Positions 26,224 to 34,655 of a stretch of 64,000 nucleotides of DNA are shown one piece after another. Under the pieces are notes generated by a model. That model was given only the letters and a program-made list of their open reading frames with translations. It was not told where the DNA came from and did not search any database. The translations under genes were made by a program, and so were the position numbers. The stretch is from contig JAXMCR010000005.1 in NCBI GenBank assembly GCA_046349255.1, positions 310,001-374,000 of the forward strand. Direction: 5' to 3'. This DNA is from DAIODI01 sp046349255 (GTDB taxonomy: Bacteria; Pseudomonadota; Alphaproteobacteria; Rhizobiales; Aestuariivirgaceae). Within the stretch, counting starts at the first letter, position 1, and each line of letters begins with the position of its first letter.

Positions 26224-26664
26224 ATGACCGACAAGATTTCTCCCCTCTTCACCGCAACCGCCACGGCCACCGGCGGCCGCAACGGCCACACCGCCGCTAA
26301 CGACGGCAGCGTCGCCGCCAACCTCTCGGTCCCGAAGGCCATGGGCGGCCCGGGCAAGCCGAACACGACGACACCGGAACACCTGTTCGCGGCCGGCTAC
26401 GCGGCCTGTTTCGGCGGCGCGATCGATTTCGTCGGCAAGCAGCACAAGGTCGACGCGAGCAAGGCGAAGGTCACCGCCGATGTCTCGATCGGCCCGCGCG
26501 AGAAGGGCGGCTTCGGCCTCGCGGTGAAGCTCACCGTCGAGGACAAGAGCCTCAAGCAGGCAGAGCTCGAGAAGCTCGTCAACGAGGCGCACGAGAAGAT
26601 CTGTCCCTACTCGCACGCCACCCGCAACAACGTCGACGTCGAGGTGAAGGTGATCGGCGCCTGA
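26224..26664 (+). CDS. ohr: Organic hydroperoxide resistance protein
   Basis: A 146-residue OsmC/Ohr-family peroxidase. Both redox cysteines are present: YAACFGGAI and KICPYSHATRNN, with the family stretch TTPEHLFAAGYAACF. Ohr reduces organic and lipid hydroperoxides using lipoylated partners. The RBS AGAAGGAG precedes the ATG. No OhrR-type MarR regulator is adjacent. It converges with the DUF1328 gene with only 3 bp between stops. Confidence 0.92.
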   Translation: MTDKISPLFTATATATGGRNGHTAANDGSVAANLSVPKAMGGPGKPNTTTPEHLFAAGYAACFGGAIDFVGKQHKVDASKAKVTADVSIGPREKGGFGLAVKLTVEDKSLKQAELEKLVNEAHEKICPYSHATRNNVDVEVKVIGA

Positions 26665-26667
26665 TCG

Positions 26668-26829
26668 TCAGGCGATGGCGACCACGCCGAGGATCACCAG
26701 AACGAACACGACGAGCGCGATGATGATGAGGATGCGGGCGCCCGTCGCCGCCGCGCCCGCAAGCTGGGTGTAGCCCAGCATGCTGGCGATCGCCGCGACC
26801 GCCAGAAGGATCAGGATCCACTTGATCAT
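26668..26829 (-). CDS. DUF1328 small membrane protein
   Basis: A 53-residue protein with two transmembrane segments (IKWILILLAVAAIASMLGY and a second from ARILIIIALVVF). The LLAVAAIASMLGYTQLAG pattern is typical of the DUF1328/YtjA family, widespread in alphaproteobacteria and often induced by general stress. The ATG at 26829 follows GGAGG; a longer in-frame start would add 14 residues with no support. Function unknown. Confidence 0.8.
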   Translation of the reverse strand: MIKWILILLAVAAIASMLGYTQLAGAAATGARILIIIALVVFVLVILGVVAIA

Positions 26830-26875
26830 CGAAGCCTCCGTCCCTTGAGCAGGAAAATTCCGTTCACGCACGATT

Positions 26876-26902
26876 GGAAGGCCGGCGCGATGCCGGCCTT
26901 CC
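26876..26902 (-). terminator. Terminator hairpin after the DUF1236 gene
   Basis: A perfect 11-bp stem (GGAAGGCCGGC / GCCGGCCTTCC) with a 5-base loop lies 18 bp past the stop of the leftward DUF1236 gene. The T tract is poor on the minus strand, so termination may be Rho-assisted. Confidence 0.6.
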
Positions 26903-26920
26903 GCGTTTCCTTCAGGCGCC

Positions 26921-27529
26921 TCAGGCGGTGATGATCGTCACCACCTGCAGCGTGCCCGGGTCGACGATCACGATGCGGCCGTCGGTCAGCACGAAGTAGC
27001 GGTAGCCGCGATACTGCGGCACGATCATCACGACCTCCGGCGGCAGCGTGTAGAGGTGCACGCTCGAGGGCACCGCCACGCCGACGTTCACGTCGAAGTC
27101 CACCTTCACCTTCTTGTGCTCGTTGTGGCTGATGGTGCGGGTGATCTTCGAGCGCTGATCGGACGAAAGGTTCTGCTCCGACTTGCTGGTCGAACCGGTC
27201 GTCTCGTTGCTGCTCTTGCCGCTCTGCGTGGTGCTCGAGTTACCCGACTGGGTCGTGCCCGACTGGTTCGTGCCCGATGTGCCGGACGTGTCGTTCTGGG
27301 TCGTTCCGGACTTGGTGGTGGACGACGAGCCCGTGCCGGACTGCGTGCCGGTGCCCATCGTGCCGGAACCGGAGCTGCCGGAGTTCTGCTGCATCGTCGT
27401 GCCGGAGGATGTTCCCCCAGTGGTACCCGTCGAACCGCTCGACGACCCGCTGGACGTCTGCGCCGACAGCGGCGCCGCGGCCAGAGCCAGCGCTGCTGCG
27501 CAGGTCGTGCCGATCAGGAATTTTCTCAT
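26921..27529 (-). CDS. Exported DUF1236 protein with Ser/Gly/Thr-rich linker
   Basis: A 202-residue protein: signal peptide (MRKFLIGTTCAAALALAAAP, cleaved near LSA), a low-complexity linker of Ser, Gly, Thr, Gln and Asn (about 24-120), then a C-terminal DUF1236 domain (VNVGVAVPSSVHLYTLPPEV, YRYFVLTDGRIVIVDP). DUF1236 is largely restricted to Rhizobiales and its role is unknown. The linker resembles cell-wall-spanning spacers. An EcfG-like promoter match lies about 60 bp upstream. Confidence 0.78.
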   Translation of the reverse strand: MRKFLIGTTCAAALALAAAPLSAQTSSGSSSGSTGTTGGTSSGTTMQQNSGSSGSGTMGTGTQSGTGSSSTTKSGTTQNDTSGTSGTNQSGTTQSGNSSTTQSGKSSNETTGSTSKSEQNLSSDQRSKITRTISHNEHKKVKVDFDVNVGVAVPSSVHLYTLPPEVVMIVPQYRGYRYFVLTDGRIVIVDPGTLQVVTIITA

Positions 27530-27590
27530 GACAGTCGCTCCTCGATTGTTGCCCGTTCCGCGCCCCGCTGGACGTGCCTCTCGTGAGGAA

Positions 27591-27615
27591 AACTGGAATC
27601 GCCGCGATGGGTTCC
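27591..27615 (-). promoter_or_regulatory. EcfG-like general-stress promoter candidate for the DUF1236 gene
   Basis: On the minus strand GGAAC (27615-27611) is followed after 16 bp by AGTT. The alphaproteobacterial EcfG consensus is GGAAC-N16/17-CGTT, so one base of the -10 differs. The distance to the start codon, about 60 bp, is reasonable. Confidence 0.35.
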
Positions 27616-27691
27616 GTCGCAGTTTCGTGTGTCGACGGAACGTGATGAGGCTGCACCGCATTGCTCTTCGAGAAACGTGCGACGAGACGCA

Positions 27692-29041
27692 ATGCCCCTG
27701 CTGCCGATGACCTGTTTTGCTCCCGCGCCGATTCCCCGACGCCGGCCGGCGCGACCGCCAGCCCGTCCGCGCGTGGTCATTCTCGGCGGCGGATTCGCCG
27801 GTCTCAACGCTGCAAAGGCGCTCGCCTTCGCGCCGGTCGATGTGACCGTGGTGGACCGGCGGAACTATCACCTGTTCCAGCCGCTGCTCTACCAGGTCGC
27901 GACGGCGGCACTTTCGCCCGGCCAGATCGCAGCGCCCATCCGCCAGATCCTTGCACACCAGAGGAATGCCACCGTCGTGATGGCCGACGTCGAGCGCATC
28001 GACCTCGCCAAGCACGAAGTGGTGACGGACGGACCGCGGCTGCCGTTCGAATTCCTCATCGTCGCCACGGGAGCTTCCACGACGTACTTCGGCCATCCAG
28101 ATTGGGAAACGGACGCGCCGGGTCTGAAGACCATCGAGGAGGCGACCGCGATCCGCTCCCGCGTGCTACTCGCATTCGAGGACGCCGAACGCGAGGGCCG
28201 GAGCAACCTCGCCTTCGTCGTCATCGGCGCCGGCCCGACGGGCGTCGAGATGGCGGGGGCGATCGCCGAACTTGCGCGGCATTCGATCGTGCGGGACTTC
28301 CGGCGGATCGACACGGCGCGCGCCCGGTGCATCCTCATCGAGGCCGGCCCGCGCGTGCTGCCGGCGTTCCCGGAGGATCTGTCGGAAAGCGCGCGTAGGC
28401 AGCTCGTCGCCCTGGGTGTCGAGGTGAAGACTGGTCGCACCGTGATCGCGATCGACGACGAGGGACTGACGCTCGACGGGGGCGAGCGCATCCTGTCTGC
28501 CTGCACGATCTGGGCGGCGGGCGTCGCTGCTTCGCCGGCGGCGCAATGGCTCGGCGTCGAACCGGATCGGGGCGGCCGCGTGCGCGTCCTGCCCGACCTG
28601 TCGCTTCCGGGGCACCCCGACGTGTTCGTCACCGGCGATGCCGCGCTCGCGATGAGCGACGGCAAGCCCGTTCCGGGCGTTGCCCCGGCCGCGGTTCAGA
28701 TGGGCCTTCACGCGGCGCGGATGATCGAGCGCCGGCTCGCCCTGCTGAAGCCGGAGGCGTTCCGGTACAAGGAAAAGGGCACGCTCGCCACGATCGGCCG
28801 GCGCGCTGCCGTCGCCGACCTCGGGCCGCGCCTGCATTTCAGCGGGTTCGCCGCCTGGCTTCTGTGGAGCATCGTCCACCTCTGGGGGCTCGTCGGTTTC
28901 CGCAACCGGATCACGGTCTTCGTCGACTGGGCGTGGGCGTATCTCACGCACCAGCGGGGCGTTCGGCTGATCACCGCGCGGTCCGAAATCGGCGCTCGCG
29001 CCTTGCCCACGGCGCTCTCCAAGCTGCAGAGCGGGCGCTGA
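27692..29041 (+). CDS. ndh: Type II NADH dehydrogenase
   Basis: A 449-residue NDH-2-like flavoprotein. The FAD motif is LGGGFAGLNAAKAL, followed by RNYHLFQPLLYQVA; the NADH motif is VIGAGPTGVEMAGAI; the FAD-closing segment is VFVTGDAALAM. Hydrophobic and amphipathic C-terminal segments (AAWLLWSIVHLWGL, then WAWAYLTHQRGVRL) anchor it to the membrane, where it passes electrons from NADH to quinone without pumping protons. The N-terminus is proline/arginine-rich; ATG 27692 or 27707 could be the start, and a GTG at 27629 is less likely. Confidence 0.87.
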   Translation: MPLLPMTCFAPAPIPRRRPARPPARPRVVILGGGFAGLNAAKALAFAPVDVTVVDRRNYHLFQPLLYQVATAALSPGQIAAPIRQILAHQRNATVVMADVERIDLAKHEVVTDGPRLPFEFLIVATGASTTYFGHPDWETDAPGLKTIEEATAIRSRVLLAFEDAEREGRSNLAFVVIGAGPTGVEMAGAIAELARHSIVRDFRRIDTARARCILIEAGPRVLPAFPEDLSESARRQLVALGVEVKTGRTVIAIDDEGLTLDGGERILSACTIWAAGVAASPAAQWLGVEPDRGGRVRVLPDLSLPGHPDVFVTGDAALAMSDGKPVPGVAPAAVQMGLHAARMIERRLALLKPEAFRYKEKGTLATIGRRAAVADLGPRLHFSGFAAWLLWSIVHLWGLVGFRNRITVFVDWAWAYLTHQRGVRLITARSEIGARALPTALSKLQSGR

Positions 29042-29115
29042 GGCGGCGGTAGCACGGCTTCGAGCAATCAGCTATCGTTCGTCTGCTGACGGTACCCCGC
29101 TGAGAGCAACGCGCA

Positions 29116-30762
29116 ATGTCTGCTGAGCAGTCACCGCTCGAGAACGCGCGCCGCCCTTCCAGGCGCCTTGCGCAACAGATCGGCCTGCCCGCGGCCCTCT
29201 CCCATCACCCGATGTCGCGCATCCTCACCGTCGCGTCGCTCGTCTTCGCGTTGCTGTCCTCGGCGATGGCATGGCACCTGATCGCGCAGGATCGGTCGGA
29301 GACGCTGCAACGGGTGAGCGAACGCACGGCCTCGATGGCGCGGATGATCATAGCGCACGGCGACGCCGCGGCCGACAACGCCGAGCAGATCATCGATCAC
29401 CTTCGCGACGAGATCGCGAAGGTCGACATCCACGACCCGTCGCAACTCGCACGGCTCGCCGAACACCTGCGCGATGCAACGGACTCCGGCGCCATCGCAT
29501 CCGCCGTCGCGGTACTCGACGAGCGCGGGCGCGTCCTGCTCGACAGCAACGGCCAGCTGCTCCCCGGCACGGACGTTTCAGACCGGAAGTTCTTCAAGGA
29601 CCACGTCGCACACATCGAGGAGCCCGTGATCCGCGGCGACAACGACACGCCGCTCCGCCCCAACGGCCCGCAGTTCACCTACAGCCGGTCGGTACGAAAC
29701 CCCGACGGATCGCTCCACGCCGTGGTCGTGGTCACGGTCCCGGCCAGCGCGTTCGATACGCTCTACAAGGAGGCCGCCAACTGGACCGGGGCGCGGGCCG
29801 GGCTCTACACGCTCTCCGGCGATGCGCTCGCCCGCGTGCGCACGCTCGCTCGGGCGACACCGGCGTTCATCGAGGAGATCTCGCGCCGAGTGACATCCGC
29901 GCCGTCCGGCACCGACCTCATCACCGTCGAGCCCGAACCGCGGATCGTCTCCTGGAACCGGTCCGCGCGGCATCCGATGCTGTTCGCGACGAGCTCGCAG
30001 CCGGTGTCGGACGCGCTCGAGCAGTGGCGCTCGCGCGCCTGGACGGTCGGCCTGTTCTGGGCGGCGGCCAACGCAGCCTTTCTCGCCTTCGTGTTCTATG
30101 CGTTCCGGGCGAACGAGGCGCGCCAGCGGGCGGCCGCGAACGAGATCGCGGTGCGCGAGGTAAGCCATCGACTGAAGAACTCGCTGCAGATGATCGTGAG
30201 CCTGCTGCGCCTGCGCGGCCGCAAGCACGAGGACCCGAAGGTGCAGGAGGCGATCACCGACATCACCAACAACCTCATTGCCGTGGCGGAGGCCCATCGC
30301 CTCGTGCACAGCGCGGCGACGCTCGAGACGGTGGACCTCGTCGAGACGCTGAAGGGCCTGTGCAGCCATCTGCACCAGACCTACGGCACCGTCATCGATT
30401 GCCCGTCGGAAGCGCCGGTGCTGATCGACGCGGCCCATGCCTCGACACTGTCGGTGATCGCCAATGAACTCGCCACCAACGCGATCAAGCACGGCAAGCC
30501 CCCGGTCGCGGTCACCTGCTCCGTGGAAGGCGAGACGCTGCACCTTGCGGTAACCAACTCGGGCGGCGCGCTGCCGGAAGGCTTTGATCCCGAGAGCACC
30601 ACCGGGTTCGGCCTGCGTGCGGTCAGGGCGATGCTCACGGCGCTCGCCAACAGCAGGCTCACTGCCGGCAATCTCGAAGGCGGGGGGGTTGCATTCACGG
30701 TGATCGTGCCGATGCGCGTGCTCGAACCGCGCCCGAGAAACAAGCCCGCGGGCCTGCGCTAG
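29116..30762 (+). CDS. Membrane sensor histidine kinase, HisKA_2 type
   Basis: A 548-residue kinase. One transmembrane segment at about 37-55, a periplasmic Cache-like sensor (about 60-300), a second membrane segment at about 308-330, then the HisKA_2 dimerisation domain with EVSHRLKNSLQM (His near 351) and an HATPase with NELATNAIKHG (N box) and STTGFGLRAVRAML (G box). Kinases of this class often feed the PhyR-EcfG general stress response in alphaproteobacteria. No response regulator is adjacent, so the partner is elsewhere. Confidence 0.85.
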   Translation: MSAEQSPLENARRPSRRLAQQIGLPAALSHHPMSRILTVASLVFALLSSAMAWHLIAQDRSETLQRVSERTASMARMIIAHGDAAADNAEQIIDHLRDEIAKVDIHDPSQLARLAEHLRDATDSGAIASAVAVLDERGRVLLDSNGQLLPGTDVSDRKFFKDHVAHIEEPVIRGDNDTPLRPNGPQFTYSRSVRNPDGSLHAVVVVTVPASAFDTLYKEAANWTGARAGLYTLSGDALARVRTLARATPAFIEEISRRVTSAPSGTDLITVEPEPRIVSWNRSARHPMLFATSSQPVSDALEQWRSRAWTVGLFWAAANAAFLAFVFYAFRANEARQRAAANEIAVREVSHRLKNSLQMIVSLLRLRGRKHEDPKVQEAITDITNNLIAVAEAHRLVHSAATLETVDLVETLKGLCSHLHQTYGTVIDCPSEAPVLIDAAHASTLSVIANELATNAIKHGKPPVAVTCSVEGETLHLAVTNSGGALPEGFDPESTTGFGLRAVRAMLTALANSRLTAGNLEGGGVAFTVIVPMRVLEPRPRNKPAGLR

Positions 30763-30869
30763 GACATCGGTAGCATTAACCTCTTCCCTAAGATTTGATA
30801 GAAAATTGCACGTACACGGATGATTGTTGGGTCGATGCGGCGTTCCTTTTTCCCTCGGGAGGAGCGCGA

Positions 30870-31670
30870 ATGAAGACCTTACTTCGAAGAGCACTCACAA
30901 GTGCCGTCGCCATTGCTGGACTTTTCGCCGTGGCTTCGGAAGCCTCGGCGGAGACCTTCAAGTTCTATGCCGGAGATGCTTCTGCCGGCGCTGTCTACTC
31001 CGGGCCGTTCAGCGGTGGCGGCACAGTATACGACAAGACCAAGAACGGGTCTGCTCTGAACGGTACAGGCGGTACGTCCGGCGGCGGCGACATCTACGGA
31101 ACGACGCTCGGCTTCAGCAGCGGTGGTATCGGCGTGACAGCCGGCACGACCACGCGTTCCTACTCCGTGTGGCAGGACCTGAATCCGAACTTCGGCGGCT
31201 TGGGCGTCGGGCAGAAAACCGACACCGGCGGGATCACCGGTGACGACCAGATCAACGGCGCCATTGAAGTCCTCACGTTCACCTTCGACCAGACCGTTAC
31301 GCTTACGGGCGTTGCGACACTGTTCTACGGGTCTCGCGCGGGGCAGAACCATTGCTGCTTCGGCCCGAAGAGCGCTGGCGGCGAGTTCGTGGCGGGCGAC
31401 ATCACGTCCGACATGATCTTCGATCTCATGGTCGGCAATGGCCCCTGGCAGACGATCAAGTTCGGCGATGCGAACAACGACCTGCTCAATCTGACCGGCG
31501 TGCTATTCAGTTTCCGCCAACACATCGACACAACTGGCGTCAACCAGCCGGAGTTCTACGTGAGTGCGCTGTCGGTCAAGCCGGTGCCGGTGCCCGGCGC
31601 GGTGCTGCTGTTCGGGTCGGGTCTCGCCGGCCTCGGCTATCTCGGGCGCCGTCGCAAGGCGACAGCCTGA
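30870..31670 (+). CDS. Exported VPLPA-CTERM-like surface protein
   Basis: A 266-residue protein with a signal peptide (cleaved near SEASA), a Gly/Thr-rich beta-type body, and a C-terminal sorting-type tail: VPVPGAVLLFGSGLAGLG, then RRRKATA. That tail (short Pro motif, hydrophobic helix with GLAGLG, basic end) fits the VPLPA variant of PEP-CTERM signals handled by exosortase systems. The ATG at 30870 follows GGGAGGAG. A second such protein lies at 46061-46693. No exosortase gene is in the window. Function unknown. Confidence 0.75.
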   Translation: MKTLLRRALTSAVAIAGLFAVASEASAETFKFYAGDASAGAVYSGPFSGGGTVYDKTKNGSALNGTGGTSGGGDIYGTTLGFSSGGIGVTAGTTTRSYSVWQDLNPNFGGLGVGQKTDTGGITGDDQINGAIEVLTFTFDQTVTLTGVATLFYGSRAGQNHCCFGPKSAGGEFVAGDITSDMIFDLMVGNGPWQTIKFGDANNDLLNLTGVLFSFRQHIDTTGVNQPEFYVSALSVKPVPVPGAVLLFGSGLAGLGYLGRRRKATA

Positions 31671-31700
31671 TCGACTGCGTCGGCTACCTCCCTGTTGTAG

Positions 31701-31727
31701 GAAGGGCGCCACAAGCGCCCTTCGCCT
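31701..31727. terminator. Shared terminator between convergent genes
   Basis: A perfect 9-bp stem GAAGGGCGC / GCGCCCTTC with loop CACAA sits between the VPLPA-CTERM-like gene and the convergent protease gene. It is followed by GCCTGTTT on the plus strand. It could serve both genes. Confidence 0.65.
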
Positions 31728-31730
31728 GTT

Positions 31731-32507
31731 TCAGGGGGCGGGACACTCGGGTGTGAGCGGCAGGTCCTTCCACGCGGATAGCGGCCAGGCGACGGTCGCG
31801 TCGCCGTCGATGAAGCCGACCATCACGGCCGCGATCGTCCAGCCGCCGTTCTGCCTGACGAACAGCGGGCCGCCGGAGCTTGCGGGATAGGTATCGCAGG
31901 CGGTGAGCCACAGGCCCGAGTCCGTCCCGAGCAGTGAGCACCCATCATCCGCCATCAACTGGTACCGGCGATCGGCAGGATAGGCGCCGTGGGCGAGCTT
32001 CAGGCCCTCGCGGTCGATGCCAGCCGGGGAAGGCGGCACCGGCTCGACGGCAAGGTTGTCCTTCAGAACGATGATCGCGATGTCGCCGACGGCTGCCGCA
32101 AGCGGCGCCTTCTGGACGTCGAGATTCGGATTGAAGCCCGCCGACGCCTCGAGCGCGCCGGGGCCGAACCTGATGCACGCGGCAACGGAATGCCCGGTCG
32201 AGGCCTCCCTGTTCACGCCGGCCACGAAATGCACGTCGTGCGCCGGGACGGGCTTCCGGTCCCACGGCGTCACGAGGCAGTGCGCCGCCGTGACGACCAC
32301 GCGGGGCGCGATCAGCGTGCCCGTGCAGATCGATCTGAACCGGTGGCCGGCGACGTTGATCTGCCCGACCGCCTGCCACGGCGGCTGAGCCACGTCGGCG
32401 GGTATCCGATCATCCTCGCCGATGATGCCGCGGTCGTCGGCTCGTGCCGTCGAAGTCGCCAGCAAGAGCGCCGCAGCGGCAGCGCCCAGAAAGAGTTTGC
32501 TCCCCAT
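31731..32507 (-). CDS. Exported trypsin-like serine protease
   Basis: A 258-residue S1-family peptidase. Signal peptide MGSKLFLGAAAAALLL..., then the catalytic triad: His76 in TAAHC, Asp142 in GDIAII and Ser211 in ASSGGP (canonical GDSGGP). Four cysteines after the signal allow two disulfides. The start at 32507 opens the signal. It probably acts in the periplasm or outside the cell; specificity is not predictable, and there is no PDZ domain. Confidence 0.85.
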   Translation of the reverse strand: MGSKLFLGAAAAALLLATSTARADDRGIIGEDDRIPADVAQPPWQAVGQINVAGHRFRSICTGTLIAPRVVVTAAHCLVTPWDRKPVPAHDVHFVAGVNREASTGHSVAACIRFGPGALEASAGFNPNLDVQKAPLAAAVGDIAIIVLKDNLAVEPVPPSPAGIDREGLKLAHGAYPADRRYQLMADDGCSLLGTDSGLWLTACDTYPASSGGPLFVRQNGGWTIAAVMVGFIDGDATVAWPLSAWKDLPLTPECPAP

Positions 32508-32598
32508 CGTGTGACCATAGCAGACCGTGGTGGAAGGGAACCACCAGCGGGGCAATCGTGTTGCCCGTTGCGAGGCCCTGCATCGAGAGGAGAGCGAG

Positions 32599-33087
32599 AT
32601 GACGCCCCAGGACCAACGGATCGCGCCCTGCCTGTGGTTCGACGGCAAGGCCGAGGAGGCGGCCTCCTTCTACGTGGCGCTGTTCCCCAACTCGCGGATC
32701 GAACGGACACTTAGATCCGGCGTCGACTGGCCCGGCGGCAAGGCGGGCGGCGTCGTCCTCGTGTCGTTCACGCTCAATGGCGAGCCCTTCCAGGCGCTGA
32801 ACGGCGGCAAGCACGATACCTTCAACGACGCAGTCTCCTTCTCGGTACCCTGCAAGGACCAGGCGGAGACCGACCGCTTGTGGGACGCGCTGATCGCGGG
32901 CGGCGGCAAGGCCGTGCAATGCGGCTGGTTGATCGACCGCTACGGCGTGCGCTGGCAGATCGTGCCGCAGGAGTTCCTGGAGATGATGCACCGGGCCGAA
33001 GGCGAGCAGGCCCGCCGCCTGATGACCGCGATGATGAGCATGGTGAAGCTCGACGTCGCCGAACTGAAACGCGCCTACGACGGCTGA
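32599..33087 (+). CDS. VOC-fold protein, PhnB / 3-demethylubiquinone methyltransferase-like
   Basis: A 162-residue protein with the family opening IAPCLWFDGKAEEAASFY, then FQALNGG and DRYGVRWQIVP. These VOC-fold proteins are often labelled 3-demethylubiquinone-9 3-methyltransferase, but they lack a SAM site and real functions are mostly unknown. The ATG at 32599 follows AGGAGAGCG. The DUF1428 gene begins 25 bp later, so the two probably form one transcript. Confidence 0.8.
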   Translation: MTPQDQRIAPCLWFDGKAEEAASFYVALFPNSRIERTLRSGVDWPGGKAGGVVLVSFTLNGEPFQALNGGKHDTFNDAVSFSVPCKDQAETDRLWDALIAGGGKAVQCGWLIDRYGVRWQIVPQEFLEMMHRAEGEQARRLMTAMMSMVKLDVAELKRAYDG

Positions 33088-33112
33088 CCCATTCAACAAG
33101 GAGGCAGACCCG

Positions 33113-33466
33113 ATGAGCTACGTCGATGGATTCGTACTGGCCGTTCCCGCCGCCAAGCGCGAGGCGTTCCGCAAGCATGCGAGCGAGACGGCCGCGATCT
33201 GCAAGGAGTTCGGCGCGCTCAGCGTCATGGAGTGCTGGGGCGACGACGTCCCGGACGGCAAGCTGACGTCGTTCGCCATGGCGGTGAAGTGCGAGCCGGA
33301 CGAGGTCGTCGTCTTCGCCTGGGTCGTGTGGCCCTCGAAGGAGGCGCGCGCCGCCGCCTGGGAGAAGATCATGGCCGACCCGCGGACGCAGCCCGGCCGC
33401 AACCCGATGCCGTTCGACGGCAAGCGGATGATCTACGGCGGGTTCCAGCCGATCGTCGAGGTCTGA
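33113..33466 (+). CDS. DUF1428 family protein
   Basis: A 117-residue protein with family landmarks MSYVDGFVLAVP near the N-terminus, VMECWGDDVPDG in the middle and PFDGKRMIYGGF near the C-terminus. DUF1428 (YbaA-like) is a dimeric alpha/beta-barrel type fold of unknown function. It follows the VOC gene, a pairing that suggests a shared small-molecule role. RBS AAGGAGG is present. Confidence 0.85.
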   Translation: MSYVDGFVLAVPAAKREAFRKHASETAAICKEFGALSVMECWGDDVPDGKLTSFAMAVKCEPDEVVVFAWVVWPSKEARAAAWEKIMADPRTQPGRNPMPFDGKRMIYGGFQPIVEV

Positions 33467-33475
33467 GCGCGCGCC

Positions 33476-34648
33476 TCAGTACGAGCGCGGCATCTTCAGG
33501 TCGTGCTGGGCGATGAAGTTGAGGAGCATTTCCTCCGATACCGGCGCGAAGCGGAACAGGCGCACGTCGCGCCACAGCCGCTCGAGGTGGCTTTCGCGCG
33601 CATAGCCCATGCCACCCATCGTCTGCATGGCCTGCTCGATCGCCGCGTTCGCCGCCTGGTAGGCGATGAGCTTGCCGGCGTTCGCCTCGCTCCCGAACGG
33701 CCTGCCGTGGTCGAACAGCCAGGCGGCCTTGAAGTTCAGGAGGCTCGCCGCCTCGAGTTCCGCGTGCGCCTGCGCCAGCGGGAACTGCAGCCCCTGGTAG
33801 GAGCCGATGGGGCGGCCGCCGAACACCTTGCGTTCGCTCGCATAGGCGACTGCGCGGGAGATCGCGAACCGCCCTGCCCCGACGAGCCCGGCCGTCGTCA
33901 CGATGCGCTCGGTGTTGAGGATGTCGAGCAACGCGCGCCAGCCGTCGTCGACCGTGCCGATCACCTCGTCGTCGCGGATCTTCACGTTGTCGAAGTGGAT
34001 CGTCGCCGAGATCAGCGTGTTGGTTCCGGCCTTCTCGATCGGCGTCCAGGTAAGACCCTCGCGCTCGACGTCGATCATGAACAGCGATAGCCCGTCGCTC
34101 TTCTTCTGCACCTCCTCGATGCGCTTCGTGCGGCAGACGACGAGCATCTTCCGCGCGACGTCGACGCCCGTGATCCAGATCTTCTGGCCGCTCAGTCGCC
34201 AGCCGTCGCCGTCGCGGCGGGCAAATGTCCGGATCTCGAGGCTGTTCGAGCCGGCGTCGGGCTCGGTCAGCGCCATGCAGAAGCCGATGTCGCCGCTGAT
34301 CAGTCCCGGCATCAGCGCGTCGCGCATCTTCGGCGGGGCGAACTTCGACAGCGACACGCCGCCGAACACCGGGTTCAGCATGAACACCTGCGCAAGCGTC
34401 GCGCCCGCGCCGCCGGCGGTGAGGTTCTCGATGACGAGCGCGAGCTCCACCATGCCCAGGCCGCCGCCGCCGTAGGCTTCGGGGAGCGCGACGCCGACGA
34501 GGCCCGCATCGCAGATCGCCTTCCACATCTCGCGCGGAAACGCCTTCGCCTTGTCCTTGGCGAGCCAGTAGTCGGGGCCGAACTCCTCGCCGATTCGGCG
34601 CGCCGTCTCGGCGATCAGGCGGTGCTCGTCGCTCCACGAAAAATCCAT
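33476..34648 (-). CDS. Acyl-CoA dehydrogenase
   Basis: A 390-residue flavoenzyme oxidising an acyl-CoA to the enoyl-CoA. Landmarks are FCMALTEPDAGSNSLE (FAD/substrate loop), KIWITGVDVA and MQTMGGMGYARES. Near the C-terminus, where the family usually has GTxEI, the sequence reads FAPVSEEML, keeping a glutamate as candidate base. It is co-directional with the enoyl-CoA hydratase gene 7 bp upstream, so the two consecutive beta-oxidation steps are co-expressed. Confidence 0.87.
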   Translation of the reverse strand: MDFSWSDEHRLIAETARRIGEEFGPDYWLAKDKAKAFPREMWKAICDAGLVGVALPEAYGGGGLGMVELALVIENLTAGGAGATLAQVFMLNPVFGGVSLSKFAPPKMRDALMPGLISGDIGFCMALTEPDAGSNSLEIRTFARRDGDGWRLSGQKIWITGVDVARKMLVVCRTKRIEEVQKKSDGLSLFMIDVEREGLTWTPIEKAGTNTLISATIHFDNVKIRDDEVIGTVDDGWRALLDILNTERIVTTAGLVGAGRFAISRAVAYASERKVFGGRPIGSYQGLQFPLAQAHAELEAASLLNFKAAWLFDHGRPFGSEANAGKLIAYQAANAAIEQAMQTMGGMGYARESHLERLWRDVRLFRFAPVSEEMLLNFIAQHDLKMPRSY

Positions 34649-34655
34649 GAGCGTC

